Source: Deltaproteobacteria bacterium (GTDB taxonomy: Bacteria > Desulfobacterota > Desulfuromonadia > Desulfuromonadales > BM103). Taken from it: a stretch of DNA of 14,083 nucleotides. Made by a program: the position numbers and the translations under genes. Each line of letters begins with the position of its first letter. Position 1 is the stretch's first letter. Positions 1 through 5,240 of the stretch are shown here, piece after piece. The notes under the pieces are model-generated. The model saw only the letters and a program-made list of their open reading frames with translations, ran no database searches and was not told the origin of the DNA. Where the stretch lies: the NCBI GenBank assembly GCA_019313105.1, contig JAFDBW010000059.1, forward strand, positions 1 to 14,083, in the 5' to 3' direction.

Positions 1-267
1 AATTAAACACATGGCAGCCGATGGAACCTGTGCTGCCCCCATAACAATTTCGCCTACAAACAGCCTTGCAGACATATCTGTCCGTTCGTCATGGCATGAT
101 GGTAAATCGCCATAGACAATTCTTGTGCGAGATTTGATTCAAATGGGATTGGTATACCCGAACCGGGTTGTAAGAGGTGCTTCCTGTTGATCGTACTATC
201 GTCGAAAAACCGCCAAAAGCACAAGCTGCAGCCTTGTTCATGCGCTCCCGACATGGAATTCAATCAC
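1..267. other. Left-edge stretch with no convincing gene
   Basis: I see no recognisable gene here. On the minus strand, downstream of the riboswitch and terminator, there are only short overlapping reading frames. One has 69 codons from a TTG (66 from an inner ATG at 254) and ends near position 54. Another has about 50 codons from an ATG preceded at only 3 nt by GGGAG. A third starts with an ATG about 35 bases from the left edge and is open there. None resembles a family I know and none has a well-spaced ribosome binding site. The stretch could be an untranslated leader for a gene left of the window, or a decayed gene. Confidence 0.5.
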
Positions 268-314
268 ATTAAATTAAAAAACCGGGCTGTCATAAGTGCA
301 TCTTGACAACCCGG
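268..314 (-). terminator. Intrinsic terminator, expression platform of the riboswitch
   Basis: Read on the minus strand, CCGGGTTGTC pairs with GACAGCCCGG (10 bp with one wobble, 13-nt loop) and is followed at once by a run of six T and more A/T. This is a textbook rho-independent terminator. It lies about 170 bases after the stop codon of the phosphohexomutase gene, so it could also end that transcript. Its 5' arm is shared with the last helices of the upstream riboswitch-like fold, which suggests that the two structures exclude each other. Confidence 0.85.
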
Positions 315-386
315 CTGTCTTCGAACTGCTTAAGACCCGTGGTTTTCCCCCCTATCCTCACGAACAGTTTGGATTTTCAACAAGAT
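300..386 (-). promoter_or_regulatory. GEMM-I-like cyclic-dinucleotide riboswitch (divergent)
   Basis: On the minus strand the RNA can form the three GEMM-I helices. P1 pairs ATCTTGTTGA (377-386) with TTGTCAAGAT (300-309), with one mismatch. P2 pairs CTGTTC with GGATAG around a GTGA (GNRA) tetraloop at 358-361, as expected for the P2 loop that docks into P3. P3 pairs CGGGTCTT with AAGAC-AG-CCG, including the typical two-base bulge. The ACCACGGGTC and AGCCGGGTTG blocks match GEMM sequences I recall from Geobacter. The usual ACGCAAAGCC block is degenerate (GGGGAAAACC) and the P2 base is not canonical, so the aptamer may be a variant or decayed. The ligand would be c-di-GMP or, as in many Geobacter GEMM-Ib elements, 3',3'-cGAMP. 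P1 and the base of P3 use the 5' arm of the terminator, so ligand binding would favour read-through (an ON switch). These are hand foldings without a covariance search. Confidence 0.6.
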
Positions 387-484
387 TAAATAACATTGGA
401 TAGCTGTATTAGGCGTAGCTCATGTCAACAATAATTGTCAAGTGCAAAATTCCACATGACTATCTCAATTCACTTCATCACAGA

Positions 485-1906
485 TCAACCTTCCACATAT
501 TCGACCGCTGCAGAGGTTAATTTCTCGAGCTCTTCGACACTACCTGCTTCCGTGTAGACCCTGACCACCGGCTCGGTCCCCGACTTTCGGAACAGGGCCC
601 ATGAGCCGTCTTCGAGAATCATCTTGACCCCGTCAGTAGTAATCGTCTCGGCAACCTGCTTGCCTGCGAGCTTGTGCGGTGGCGAGGTGAGCTTGTCTCC
701 GATCTTTTCCGCCAATTCCATGGAAAGACGCAGATTCGTGCGGGATGTATGGAATTCACCGACGCGTGCATAAAGGTCTTGAAGCAACTGGTTGATCGTC
801 TTGCCTTCAACCGCGACCATTTCAGCGACCAGTAGGCAGGCCAGCACGCCATCCTTGTCCGGGACATGCCCGCGCAGACTCAAACCGGCGCTTTCCTCAC
901 CGCCGATGACGATCTCGTTGTCACGAATGAACTCGCCTATGTATTTGAAACCAACCGGTGTTTCACGAACGGCATAACCGTGATGGGCGGCCACCGCATC
1001 GATGAAATGCGAGGTGGCCACCGAACGGGCGGCGTCACCTGACTCCCCTTTTCTTCTGATCAGATAGTCGTACAGCAGGGCCAGGATATAGTTCGGCTCG
1101 ATGAAAGTACCGTTCGCATCGATGATACCGTAGCGGTCAGCGTCGCCATCAGTCGCCAGGCCAAGCGCAACCCGCTTGTCACCTCTGACTCGAGTGACCA
1201 GGTCATTCAGGTGAGTCGGGGACGGATCAGGCGGCATGCCGCCAAAATATGGATCGCGGCTGCTGTTGATCGTCTGCACCAACAGTCCTGCCTCAGCCAG
1301 CAGGCTATCAACGTAATTACGACCGGCGCCATACATCGGGTCAAAGATCACCGTCATTCCCGATCGGCCGATGGCTTCAAGGTCAATTTTCTTGCGAATC
1401 ACATCGAGGTAGTCAGGCATCGGGTCTATCTCTTCAACCAGGCCCGAGCGCACCGCCTGGTCAAGCGGCATATCGCGATAACAGACTTCGCCGAGCATGG
1501 CATTGGCACGCTGTTCGATGTCGGCGGTCACCTCCGGCAACGCTGGGCCTCCCCAGGCTGTGGAGAATTTGATGCCGTTGTATTCGCTGGGATTGTGACT
1601 GGCCGTGAAATTAATTGCGCCATCCGTAACACGGCGCATGATCTCACAGGCGATAACCGGTGTCGGTGTATCATCCTTGCAGATGAAGGACGGTACGCCG
1701 GAAGCTGCCAGGACCCGGGCTGTTTCGTGCGCAAACCGTTCACCGAAGAATCGGCTGTCGTGACCGATCACCAGGCCGCGACCGCCGCAGCCCTCAGCCT
1801 TAAGAAAATCGGCGATCGCCTGAATAACCACACGGACATTATCCAGGGTAAAATCTTCGGCCAGGATACCGCGCCAGCCTGAAGTACCGAACTTGATCTG
1901 AGTCAT
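485..1906 (-). CDS. Alpha-D-phosphohexomutase (phosphoglucomutase/phosphomannomutase family)
   Basis: This cytosolic enzyme interconverts hexose 1- and 6-phosphates through a phosphoserine, feeding glycogen, nucleotide sugar or envelope polysaccharide synthesis. The 473-residue protein has the full family layout. GTSGWRG (7-13) is near the N-terminus. TASHNPSEYNG (101-111) carries the phosphorylated Ser103. DGDADRYG (253-260) is the Mg-binding loop. GGEESAG (335-341) is the sugar-specificity loop. RKSGTEPVVRVY (440-451) is the C-terminal phosphate-binding loop. The length fits the bacterial PMM/PGM group. The ATG start follows a good GAGGAG site. The motifs do not decide between glucose and mannose, and GlmM is less likely because GlmM is shorter and has a different sugar loop. 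The gene lies alone on the minus strand behind the YcgN-like gene, separated from it by a palindromic repeat. The terminator at 268-314 may end its transcript. Confidence 0.93.
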   Translation of the reverse strand: MTQIKFGTSGWRGILAEDFTLDNVRVVIQAIADFLKAEGCGGRGLVIGHDSRFFGERFAHETARVLAASGVPSFICKDDTPTPVIACEIMRRVTDGAINFTASHNPSEYNGIKFSTAWGGPALPEVTADIEQRANAMLGEVCYRDMPLDQAVRSGLVEEIDPMPDYLDVIRKKIDLEAIGRSGMTVIFDPMYGAGRNYVDSLLAEAGLLVQTINSSRDPYFGGMPPDPSPTHLNDLVTRVRGDKRVALGLATDGDADRYGIIDANGTFIEPNYILALLYDYLIRRKGESGDAARSVATSHFIDAVAAHHGYAVRETPVGFKYIGEFIRDNEIVIGGEESAGLSLRGHVPDKDGVLACLLVAEMVAVEGKTINQLLQDLYARVGEFHTSRTNLRLSMELAEKIGDKLTSPPHKLAGKQVAETITTDGVKMILEDGSWALFRKSGTEPVVRVYTEAGSVEELEKLTSAAVEYVEG

Positions 1907-1960
1907 GCGTTTCTCTCCTCATTCAATTATTTTATACGTGAAGAATAGCATAAAAATTTG

Positions 1961-2090
1961 TAACCACATGTGAACACGGATACACACAGATATTTTTAAA
2001 GCTAAGAACACTTGTGTTAATTCTCAGGGTTTAGCCATTACATTTTTATAGAAGATTTATCAGTGTTCATATGTGTCCATCTGTGGTTAA
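1961..2090. repeat. Approximately 130-bp imperfect palindromic intergenic element
   Basis: The left arm starts TAACCACATGTGAACACGGA (1961-1980). The right arm, read on the other strand from 2090, starts TTAACCACAGATGGACACAT. Both continue with ACAC/GAT-rich sequence, so the whole element can fold into one long imperfect hairpin. Near the centre are GCTAA (2001-2005) and TTAGC (2031-2035), and a small palindrome AACACTTGTGTT. It fills most of the gap between the YcgN-like gene and the phosphohexomutase gene. I recall AACCACAGATG-type intergenic repeats from many environmental bacterial genomes. No transposase or target-site duplication is evident. Confidence 0.7.
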
Positions 2091-2100
2091 AGATACTTGA

Positions 2101-2135
2101 GTTTTCCGCGGCACGCTTCACTCGTCCCGCGTTCC
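2101..2135 (-). repeat. Heptanucleotide tract at the 3' end of the YcgN-like gene
   Basis: On the minus strand five consecutive 7-mers can be read in register: GGAACGC, GGGACGA, GTGAAGC, GTGCCGC, GGAAAAC. The first two are the same units as in the tract at the scpB stop. The TGA stop of the YcgN-like gene lies in the third unit, and the tract encodes its last residues (GTRDE). Confidence 0.6.
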
Positions 2136-2432
2136 GTCCTCGTCATCCGGCATAATCGGGGCAGGGTAATCTTCGATGTCGGCAACATAGGCGCAGTCAG
2201 CCGGCAAAAAACCTTTTTTGATATTTTCCGGGGTCAGACGCACACAACCGGGACGTTGCTTGTCGCGTTGATCGTAAACTTTGCAGCGTTTCGTCCCGGG
2301 ATCGAGATGTTCGCACGGCAGACCCGTGTAGTAGATGCGCCCTTCGAAATCGATTTTTTCATAGCAGCACCGACCGCATCGAGTGCAGACTGACTCCCAC
2401 TTTTTCGTTTCGGATTTGCTTGATTTACTCAT
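2118..2432 (-). CDS. YcgN/YkgJ-family cysteine-cluster protein (UPF0260-like)
   Basis: This is a 104-residue protein with eight cysteines: CTRCGRCC at 16-23, then Cys40, Cys50, Cys63 and Cys80. The order WES-C-xx-CGRCC, YYT-x-x-PC, C-x-VY, GCVRLTPEN and DCAYV follows the E. coli YcgN/UPF0260 pattern closely. The family is thought to bind a metal ion (zinc or iron) or an Fe-S cluster, but its cellular role is unknown. The ATG start has only a weak AGGTAG upstream. The C-terminal GTRDE tail comes from an intergenic heptad repeat and is absent from the family core. The gene is divergent from the PxxKW cysteine-rich protein gene, with 135 bp between them. The protein is shorter than E. coli YcgN (about 150 residues), but the conserved core looks complete. 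Confidence 0.85.
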   Translation of the reverse strand: MSKSSKSETKKWESVCTRCGRCCYEKIDFEGRIYYTGLPCEHLDPGTKRCKVYDQRDKQRPGCVRLTPENIKKGFLPADCAYVADIEDYPAPIMPDDEDGTRDE

Positions 2433-2493
2433 GGCAACAAACTACCTGACGTGAAAAATCCGGTCAATGGCAACAACTTATGGATTTTTTAAG

Positions 2494-2523
2494 TTGACAC
2501 AGATGAGTAAAAGGAGGTAGAAA
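2494..2523 (+). promoter_or_regulatory. Sigma-70-type promoter of the PxxKW protein gene
   Basis: A perfect TTGACA (2494-2499) is followed after 18 bp by TAGAAA (2518-2523, 4 of 6 to TATAAT). This would give a leader of about 40 nt ending in AAGGAG at a good distance from the ATG at 2568. The positions suit the start of a single-gene transcript that ends at the terminator at 2874-2906. Confidence 0.5.
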
Positions 2524-2567
2524 TCCCCCTCGTAAACCAGAACCAGTTACTGATAAAGGAGTGCCCC

Positions 2568-2846
2568 ATGCAGTGTCAAACAGTTCTTCCCGGTACAGAA
2601 TGTACTTTCTGGAGTAAAAACGGTTGCGTATGCGAAGGCGGCAGCTGTCAGAACGTGATTGAAATGTGCGTAGGTTGCGATCATATCGCGGAAGGCACTA
2701 TCGGTCCGGTCTGTCTGAAGGCCCCTGCCCCGGTCAAGAAATGGTCCGGCGGTCTCTGCAACTTTGCAACTCACAGGAAAGTTGAAGTCAAGATTGAAGA
2801 CATCAAGGTCAACCCGCTCAAAGCTTCGAAGCGCGCGGGTCGTTAA
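2568..2846 (+). CDS. PxxKW family cysteine-rich protein
   Basis: This 92-residue protein has nine cysteines (3, 12, 20, 22, 27, 34, 37, 49, 64). It carries the name-giving motif as PVKKW (55-59), followed by SGGLCNF. Proteins of this kind are known to me as a small family in Geobacter-type and related anaerobes. Their function is not established, and the cysteine pattern suggests metal or Fe-S binding. There is no signal peptide or membrane segment, so it is probably cytosolic. The C-terminal 25 residues are basic (KASKRAGR). An AAGGAG site lies 8 nt before the ATG. The gene stands alone between a likely promoter and a strong terminator, so it is probably a monocistronic, well-expressed gene. 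Confidence 0.85.
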   Translation: MQCQTVLPGTECTFWSKNGCVCEGGSCQNVIEMCVGCDHIAEGTIGPVCLKAPAPVKKWSGGLCNFATHRKVEVKIEDIKVNPLKASKRAGR

Positions 2847-2873
2847 CCACAATTTCGACGACGTAAAATTTAG

Positions 2874-2906
2874 GGCCGGCAGCCATTTGGTTGCCGGCCT
2901 TTTTTT
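2874..2906 (+). terminator. Intrinsic terminator after the PxxKW protein gene
   Basis: GGCCGGCAGCC (2874-2884) pairs with GGTTGCCGGCC (2889-2899) through a four-base loop (11 bp, one G-U), followed by seven T (2900-2906). It lies 28 bases after the stop codon. On the other strand the hairpin is followed by only a short AAATTTT run, so it could weakly serve the convergent scpB transcript too. Confidence 0.93.
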
Positions 2907-2938
2907 ATGTGATAAATTCAGCGTCTAAATTTGCTTAA

Positions 2939-3001
2939 GGTCTTCTCAGTTCTGGTTCCGTGTCACTCGTCCCGCGTCCCGGCTTCACCATCCTGCGTCC
3001 C
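2939..3001 (-). repeat. Nine-unit heptanucleotide tract across the scpB stop codon
   Basis: On the minus strand 63 bases divide into nine 7-mers in register. From 5' to 3' the first three are GGGACGC, AGGATGG, TGAAGCC. The next three are GGGACGC, GGGACGA, GTGACAC. The last three are GGAACCA, GAACTGA, GAAGACC. The units are purine-rich with a loose GGRAC core. The scpB stop TGA lies in the sixth unit, so the tract supplies the last residues of ScpB (GTQD...GTRDE) and then continues into the intergenic region. Confidence 0.65.
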
Positions 3002-3583
3002 GGTTTCTTCGCCATCAACCAGCAACGGCAGGCTTTCCATGAGCGCCTCTGTTTCGGTATCAGGGGCCAGCTCGCTGAATTCGCTAAGGGTCGGCAGCGA
3101 CGAAAGGTCAGGCAGTCCAAAGAGTTCGAGGAACTCCCTGGTCGTACCGTAGATCATCGGCTTGCCGGGAACATCCTTCTTACCCAGGATTCTGACCAGG
3201 CGCTTTTCCAGTAAAGTCTTCAACACGCTGCCGGAATCGACACCACGCAGGTATTCTATCTCTGAGCGCGTTACCGGTTGGCGGTAGGCAATAATCGCCA
3301 GACTCTCCAGGGCTGGGCGTGAAAACCGGAATGGTCTGCTGCGTCCGAGTTTTCTCAAGTAGTCGGCATATTCCGGACGGGTCCTCAATTGGTAGCCGCC
3401 AGCAACTTCCTGCAGGAAGAACCCACGAGGGCGCTCGGCGTAATCCACCTCGAGGGCTTCAATCGCTTCCCTGATATCCGCCAGAGGCACATCCAGCGCT
3501 TCGGCCATACGTTCGGCCTTGATCGGCCCGTCGGCAGCAAAGATCAGTGCTTCGGCCAGTGGTATGAGATCATGTATATCCAA
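2963..3583 (-). CDS. scpB: Segregation and condensation protein B
   Basis: ScpB is a winged-helix dimer that binds the ScpA kleisin and regulates the SMC complex in chromosome condensation and segregation. From the chosen start the protein has 206 residues. Two winged-helix domains are visible. The second carries the family signature ALESLAIIAYRQPVTRSEIE (91-110) followed by YLRGVDSGSV, and ends at TTREFLELFGL (147-157). The start is not an ATG. I prefer the TTG at 3583, which has GGAG nine bases upstream and gives a normal ScpB N-terminus. A TTG at 3622 would add 13 residues but has no ribosome binding site. The start overlaps the end of scpA by 14 bases, implying translational coupling. The acidic C-terminal extension ending GTRDE derives from a heptad repeat. 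Confidence 0.95.
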   Translation of the reverse strand: MDIHDLIPLAEALIFAADGPIKAERMAEALDVPLADIREAIEALEVDYAERPRGFFLQEVAGGYQLRTRPEYADYLRKLGRSRPFRFSRPALESLAIIAYRQPVTRSEIEYLRGVDSGSVLKTLLEKRLVRILGKKDVPGKPMIYGTTREFLELFGLPDLSSLPTLSEFSELAPDTETEALMESLPLLVDGEETGTQDGEAGTRDE

Positions 3584-4340
3584 GGCTGTCTTCTCCGACC
3601 TCAAGCTCTTCGGTTTCGTCAATCGGAACCGACGGGAAGAGCCAGATGGTTCCGTGATGAGTATTTTGCATGAAGCGAACCATGCGCATCTTGACCAGTT
3701 CTAGCAAGGCCAGGAAAGTCACGATGACCTCAGAGCGCCTGATGCCATCGCTGAAAAGGTCGAGGAAAGCCACACTCTCCTTGCCCTGAAGTTCGGTCAA
3801 TATGGCGTTGATGCGATCCGTCACGGAGAGCTGTTCCAGGTTGACTTCGTGAACAAGTTCCTCGGGCTTTTCCTCAAGAACGTCCCTCAATGCGGCGAGC
3901 AGATCAAACAGGCCGACGGCAACAAAACCTGTCTCAGCTTCCTCCAACACCTCCGGCTCGGGAGCTGCGCGGGCAAACAGGTCGCGTCCAAGCATAGGAC
4001 CAGCTTCAAGGGTCTCGGAAACATCCTTGTATTTCTGGTACTCGAGCAATCGTCGGACCAGTTCTGCGCGCGGGTCCTCTTCCTCTTCCTCCGCATCGTC
4101 TTCATAGCTCCTGGGTAGCAGCATCTTCGACTTGATATGCAGCAAGGTGGCTGCCATCAACAGAAATTCCCCGGCAATATCGAGATTCAGAGTCTTCATG
4201 GCATCGAGGATGCCCAGATACTGCGCGGTAATCGCGGCAATCGGTATATCGGATATATCCATCTCGTTCTTCTTTATGAGATGGAGCAGGAGGTCGAGCG
4301 GCCCTTCGAAATTCTCCAGGTGGATATCGTAGCCACTCAT
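3570..4340 (-). CDS. scpA: Segregation and condensation protein A (kleisin)
   Basis: ScpA is the kleisin subunit that bridges SMC heads and recruits ScpB. The 256-residue protein has the N-terminal signature FEGPLDLLLHLI (11-22), the helical segment EFLLMAATLLHIKSKMLLP (58-76), an acidic linker with EEEEE (around 84-88), and the C-terminal winged helix VTFLALLELVKMRMVRF (207-223) that contacts SMC. I chose the ATG at 4340 because GGTGATC, a full extended anti-SD match, lies just upstream. A GTG at 4349 would add three residues and overlaps the M50 stop codon. The gap to the upstream M50 gene is only 5 bases and scpB overlaps downstream, so the three form one operon. Confidence 0.96.
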   Translation of the reverse strand: MSGYDIHLENFEGPLDLLLHLIKKNEMDISDIPIAAITAQYLGILDAMKTLNLDIAGEFLLMAATLLHIKSKMLLPRSYEDDAEEEEEDPRAELVRRLLEYQKYKDVSETLEAGPMLGRDLFARAAPEPEVLEEAETGFVAVGLFDLLAALRDVLEEKPEELVHEVNLEQLSVTDRINAILTELQGKESVAFLDLFSDGIRRSEVIVTFLALLELVKMRMVRFMQNTHHGTIWLFPSVPIDETEELEVGEDSLGYT

Positions 4341-4345
4341 AATGA

Positions 4346-5029
4346 TCACCGATAAAAGAGTAGACGCATGGTCTGCTCGACGACGTCCATATGCGGGCCG
4401 GCCATCAGTGACACCACATGGTTGACAGCCGGACCGAAAGCCACACTCCAGATTGATGTGCCAAAGATCAGGAATACGATCAGCAACATGCCGAAAGGTT
4501 CGACGCGGCGCAGCATCAGGGATTGTTTCTCAGGGAGAATCCCCATCAGTACGCGACCTCCGTCGAGCGGCGGAATCGGTAACAGGTTAAAAAGACAGAG
4601 GATAACGTTGATGTAGAGCCCGAATGCCGCCATCAAGCCAACCGGCTTGATGTATGACAACACTTGGCTGGTCTCTGGAAGAGAGGCCGCGACGTAGACG
4701 ACGACACGCAGCAGCAGCGCACAAAAGAGCGCCAGCATCAGATTTGCCAGTGGGCCGGCCAGGGCAACCCATACCATGTCATTTTTCGGACGGCGGAGAT
4801 TGTTTGCGTTGACCGGGACCGGCCTGGCCCAACCAAAGCCGAAGACCAGCAGAGCTATGGTGCCGATTGGATCAAGATGCTTGATCGGGTTCAGCGTCAG
4901 CCGGCCGAGTAGCCTGGCGGTCGGATCGCCGAGCTTTTCAGCTGAGAACCCGTGCGCGACTTCATGCAGCGTGACGGCCAGCAATGCCGGCACCAGCATG
5001 ATGGAAATTTTAAGCAGGATATGTTCCAT
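4346..5029 (-). CDS. Site-2 protease family membrane metallopeptidase (M50)
   Basis: This polytopic inner-membrane zinc protease has 227 residues and several hydrophobic segments (about 5-21, 55-67, 85-116, 129-150, 178-205). The zinc site HEVAH is at 22-26 (His22, Glu23, His26). The third ligand is expected in NLLPIPPLDGGR (148-159, Asp156). It belongs to the short, PDZ-less branch of site-2 proteases common beside scpA; its substrate is unknown. No clear Shine-Dalgarno sequence precedes the ATG. A promoter candidate lies 40 to 70 bases upstream, so this is probably the first gene of the M50-scpA-scpB operon. Neither the context nor the sequence links it to regulated sigma-factor cleavage. 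Confidence 0.92.
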   Translation of the reverse strand: MEHILLKISIMLVPALLAVTLHEVAHGFSAEKLGDPTARLLGRLTLNPIKHLDPIGTIALLVFGFGWARPVPVNANNLRRPKNDMVWVALAGPLANLMLALFCALLLRVVVYVAASLPETSQVLSYIKPVGLMAAFGLYINVILCLFNLLPIPPLDGGRVLMGILPEKQSLMLRRVEPFGMLLIVFLIFGTSIWSVAFGPAVNHVVSLMAGPHMDVVEQTMRLLFYR

Positions 5030-5067
5030 AAGGAAAGGCGTCTACCGATCTATAAAGAGGATGGGTA

Positions 5068-5096
5068 TTTTTAGCAGATGCGCTGTCATGAGTCAA
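5068..5096 (-). promoter_or_regulatory. Sigma-70-type promoter of the M50-scpA-scpB operon
   Basis: On the minus strand TTGACT (5091-5096, 5 of 6) is followed after exactly 17 bp by TAAAAA (5068-5073, 4 of 6). The predicted transcription start is about 30 bases before the M50 ATG at 5029. The upstream gene ends at 5241, which leaves a gap large enough for an independent promoter. Confidence 0.55.
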
Positions 5097-5117
5097 TGGG
5101 CCATAAACCAGAGAAAT

Positions 5118-5141
5118 CTCATAAGTGTCTGTAATTATGAG
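5118..5141. repeat. Perfect 7-bp inverted repeat upstream of the operon promoter
   Basis: CTCATAA (5118-5124) and TTATGAG (5135-5141) are perfectly inverted around a 10-base spacer, giving a centre-to-centre distance of about two helix turns minus four. The repeat lies about 22 bases upstream of the -35 element of the M50-scpAB promoter, a position that suits an activator site. No T-run follows on either strand, so it is not a terminator. It could be chance in AT-rich DNA. Confidence 0.35.
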
Positions 5142-5240
5142 GTAATACAATTTGTCTATTTTTTCATTCAGAACCTATAATTTGAACTTTTCACGCCCGT
5201 TCATTATACTCACTCGAGACGCGTGATAGAAGGTTTGCTT

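Noticed and set aside
54..263. A 69-codon minus-strand frame
   Set aside because: It starts with TTG without a ribosome binding site, sits directly behind a terminator, and has no recognisable motif. It competes with other equally weak frames.
423..441. Two TTGACA motifs (minus strand) as the riboswitch promoter
   Set aside because: Both -35 hexamers are perfect, but no acceptable -10 lies 16-18 bp downstream of either; the nearest, TAATAC, is at the wrong distance.
441..460. A sigma-54-type promoter (TGGAATTTTGCA) upstream of the riboswitch on the minus strand
   Set aside because: The GG and GC elements are only 6 bases apart, whereas sigma-54 sites need 10.
1211..1882. A 223-codon plus-strand frame opposite the phosphohexomutase gene
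   Set aside because: It is the antisense shadow of a gene with every family motif intact.
1907..1936. Phosphohexomutase promoter with a TATAAA -10
   Set aside because: The -10 hexamer is good but no -35 resembling TTGACA is found at a suitable distance, and the leader would be under 20 nt.
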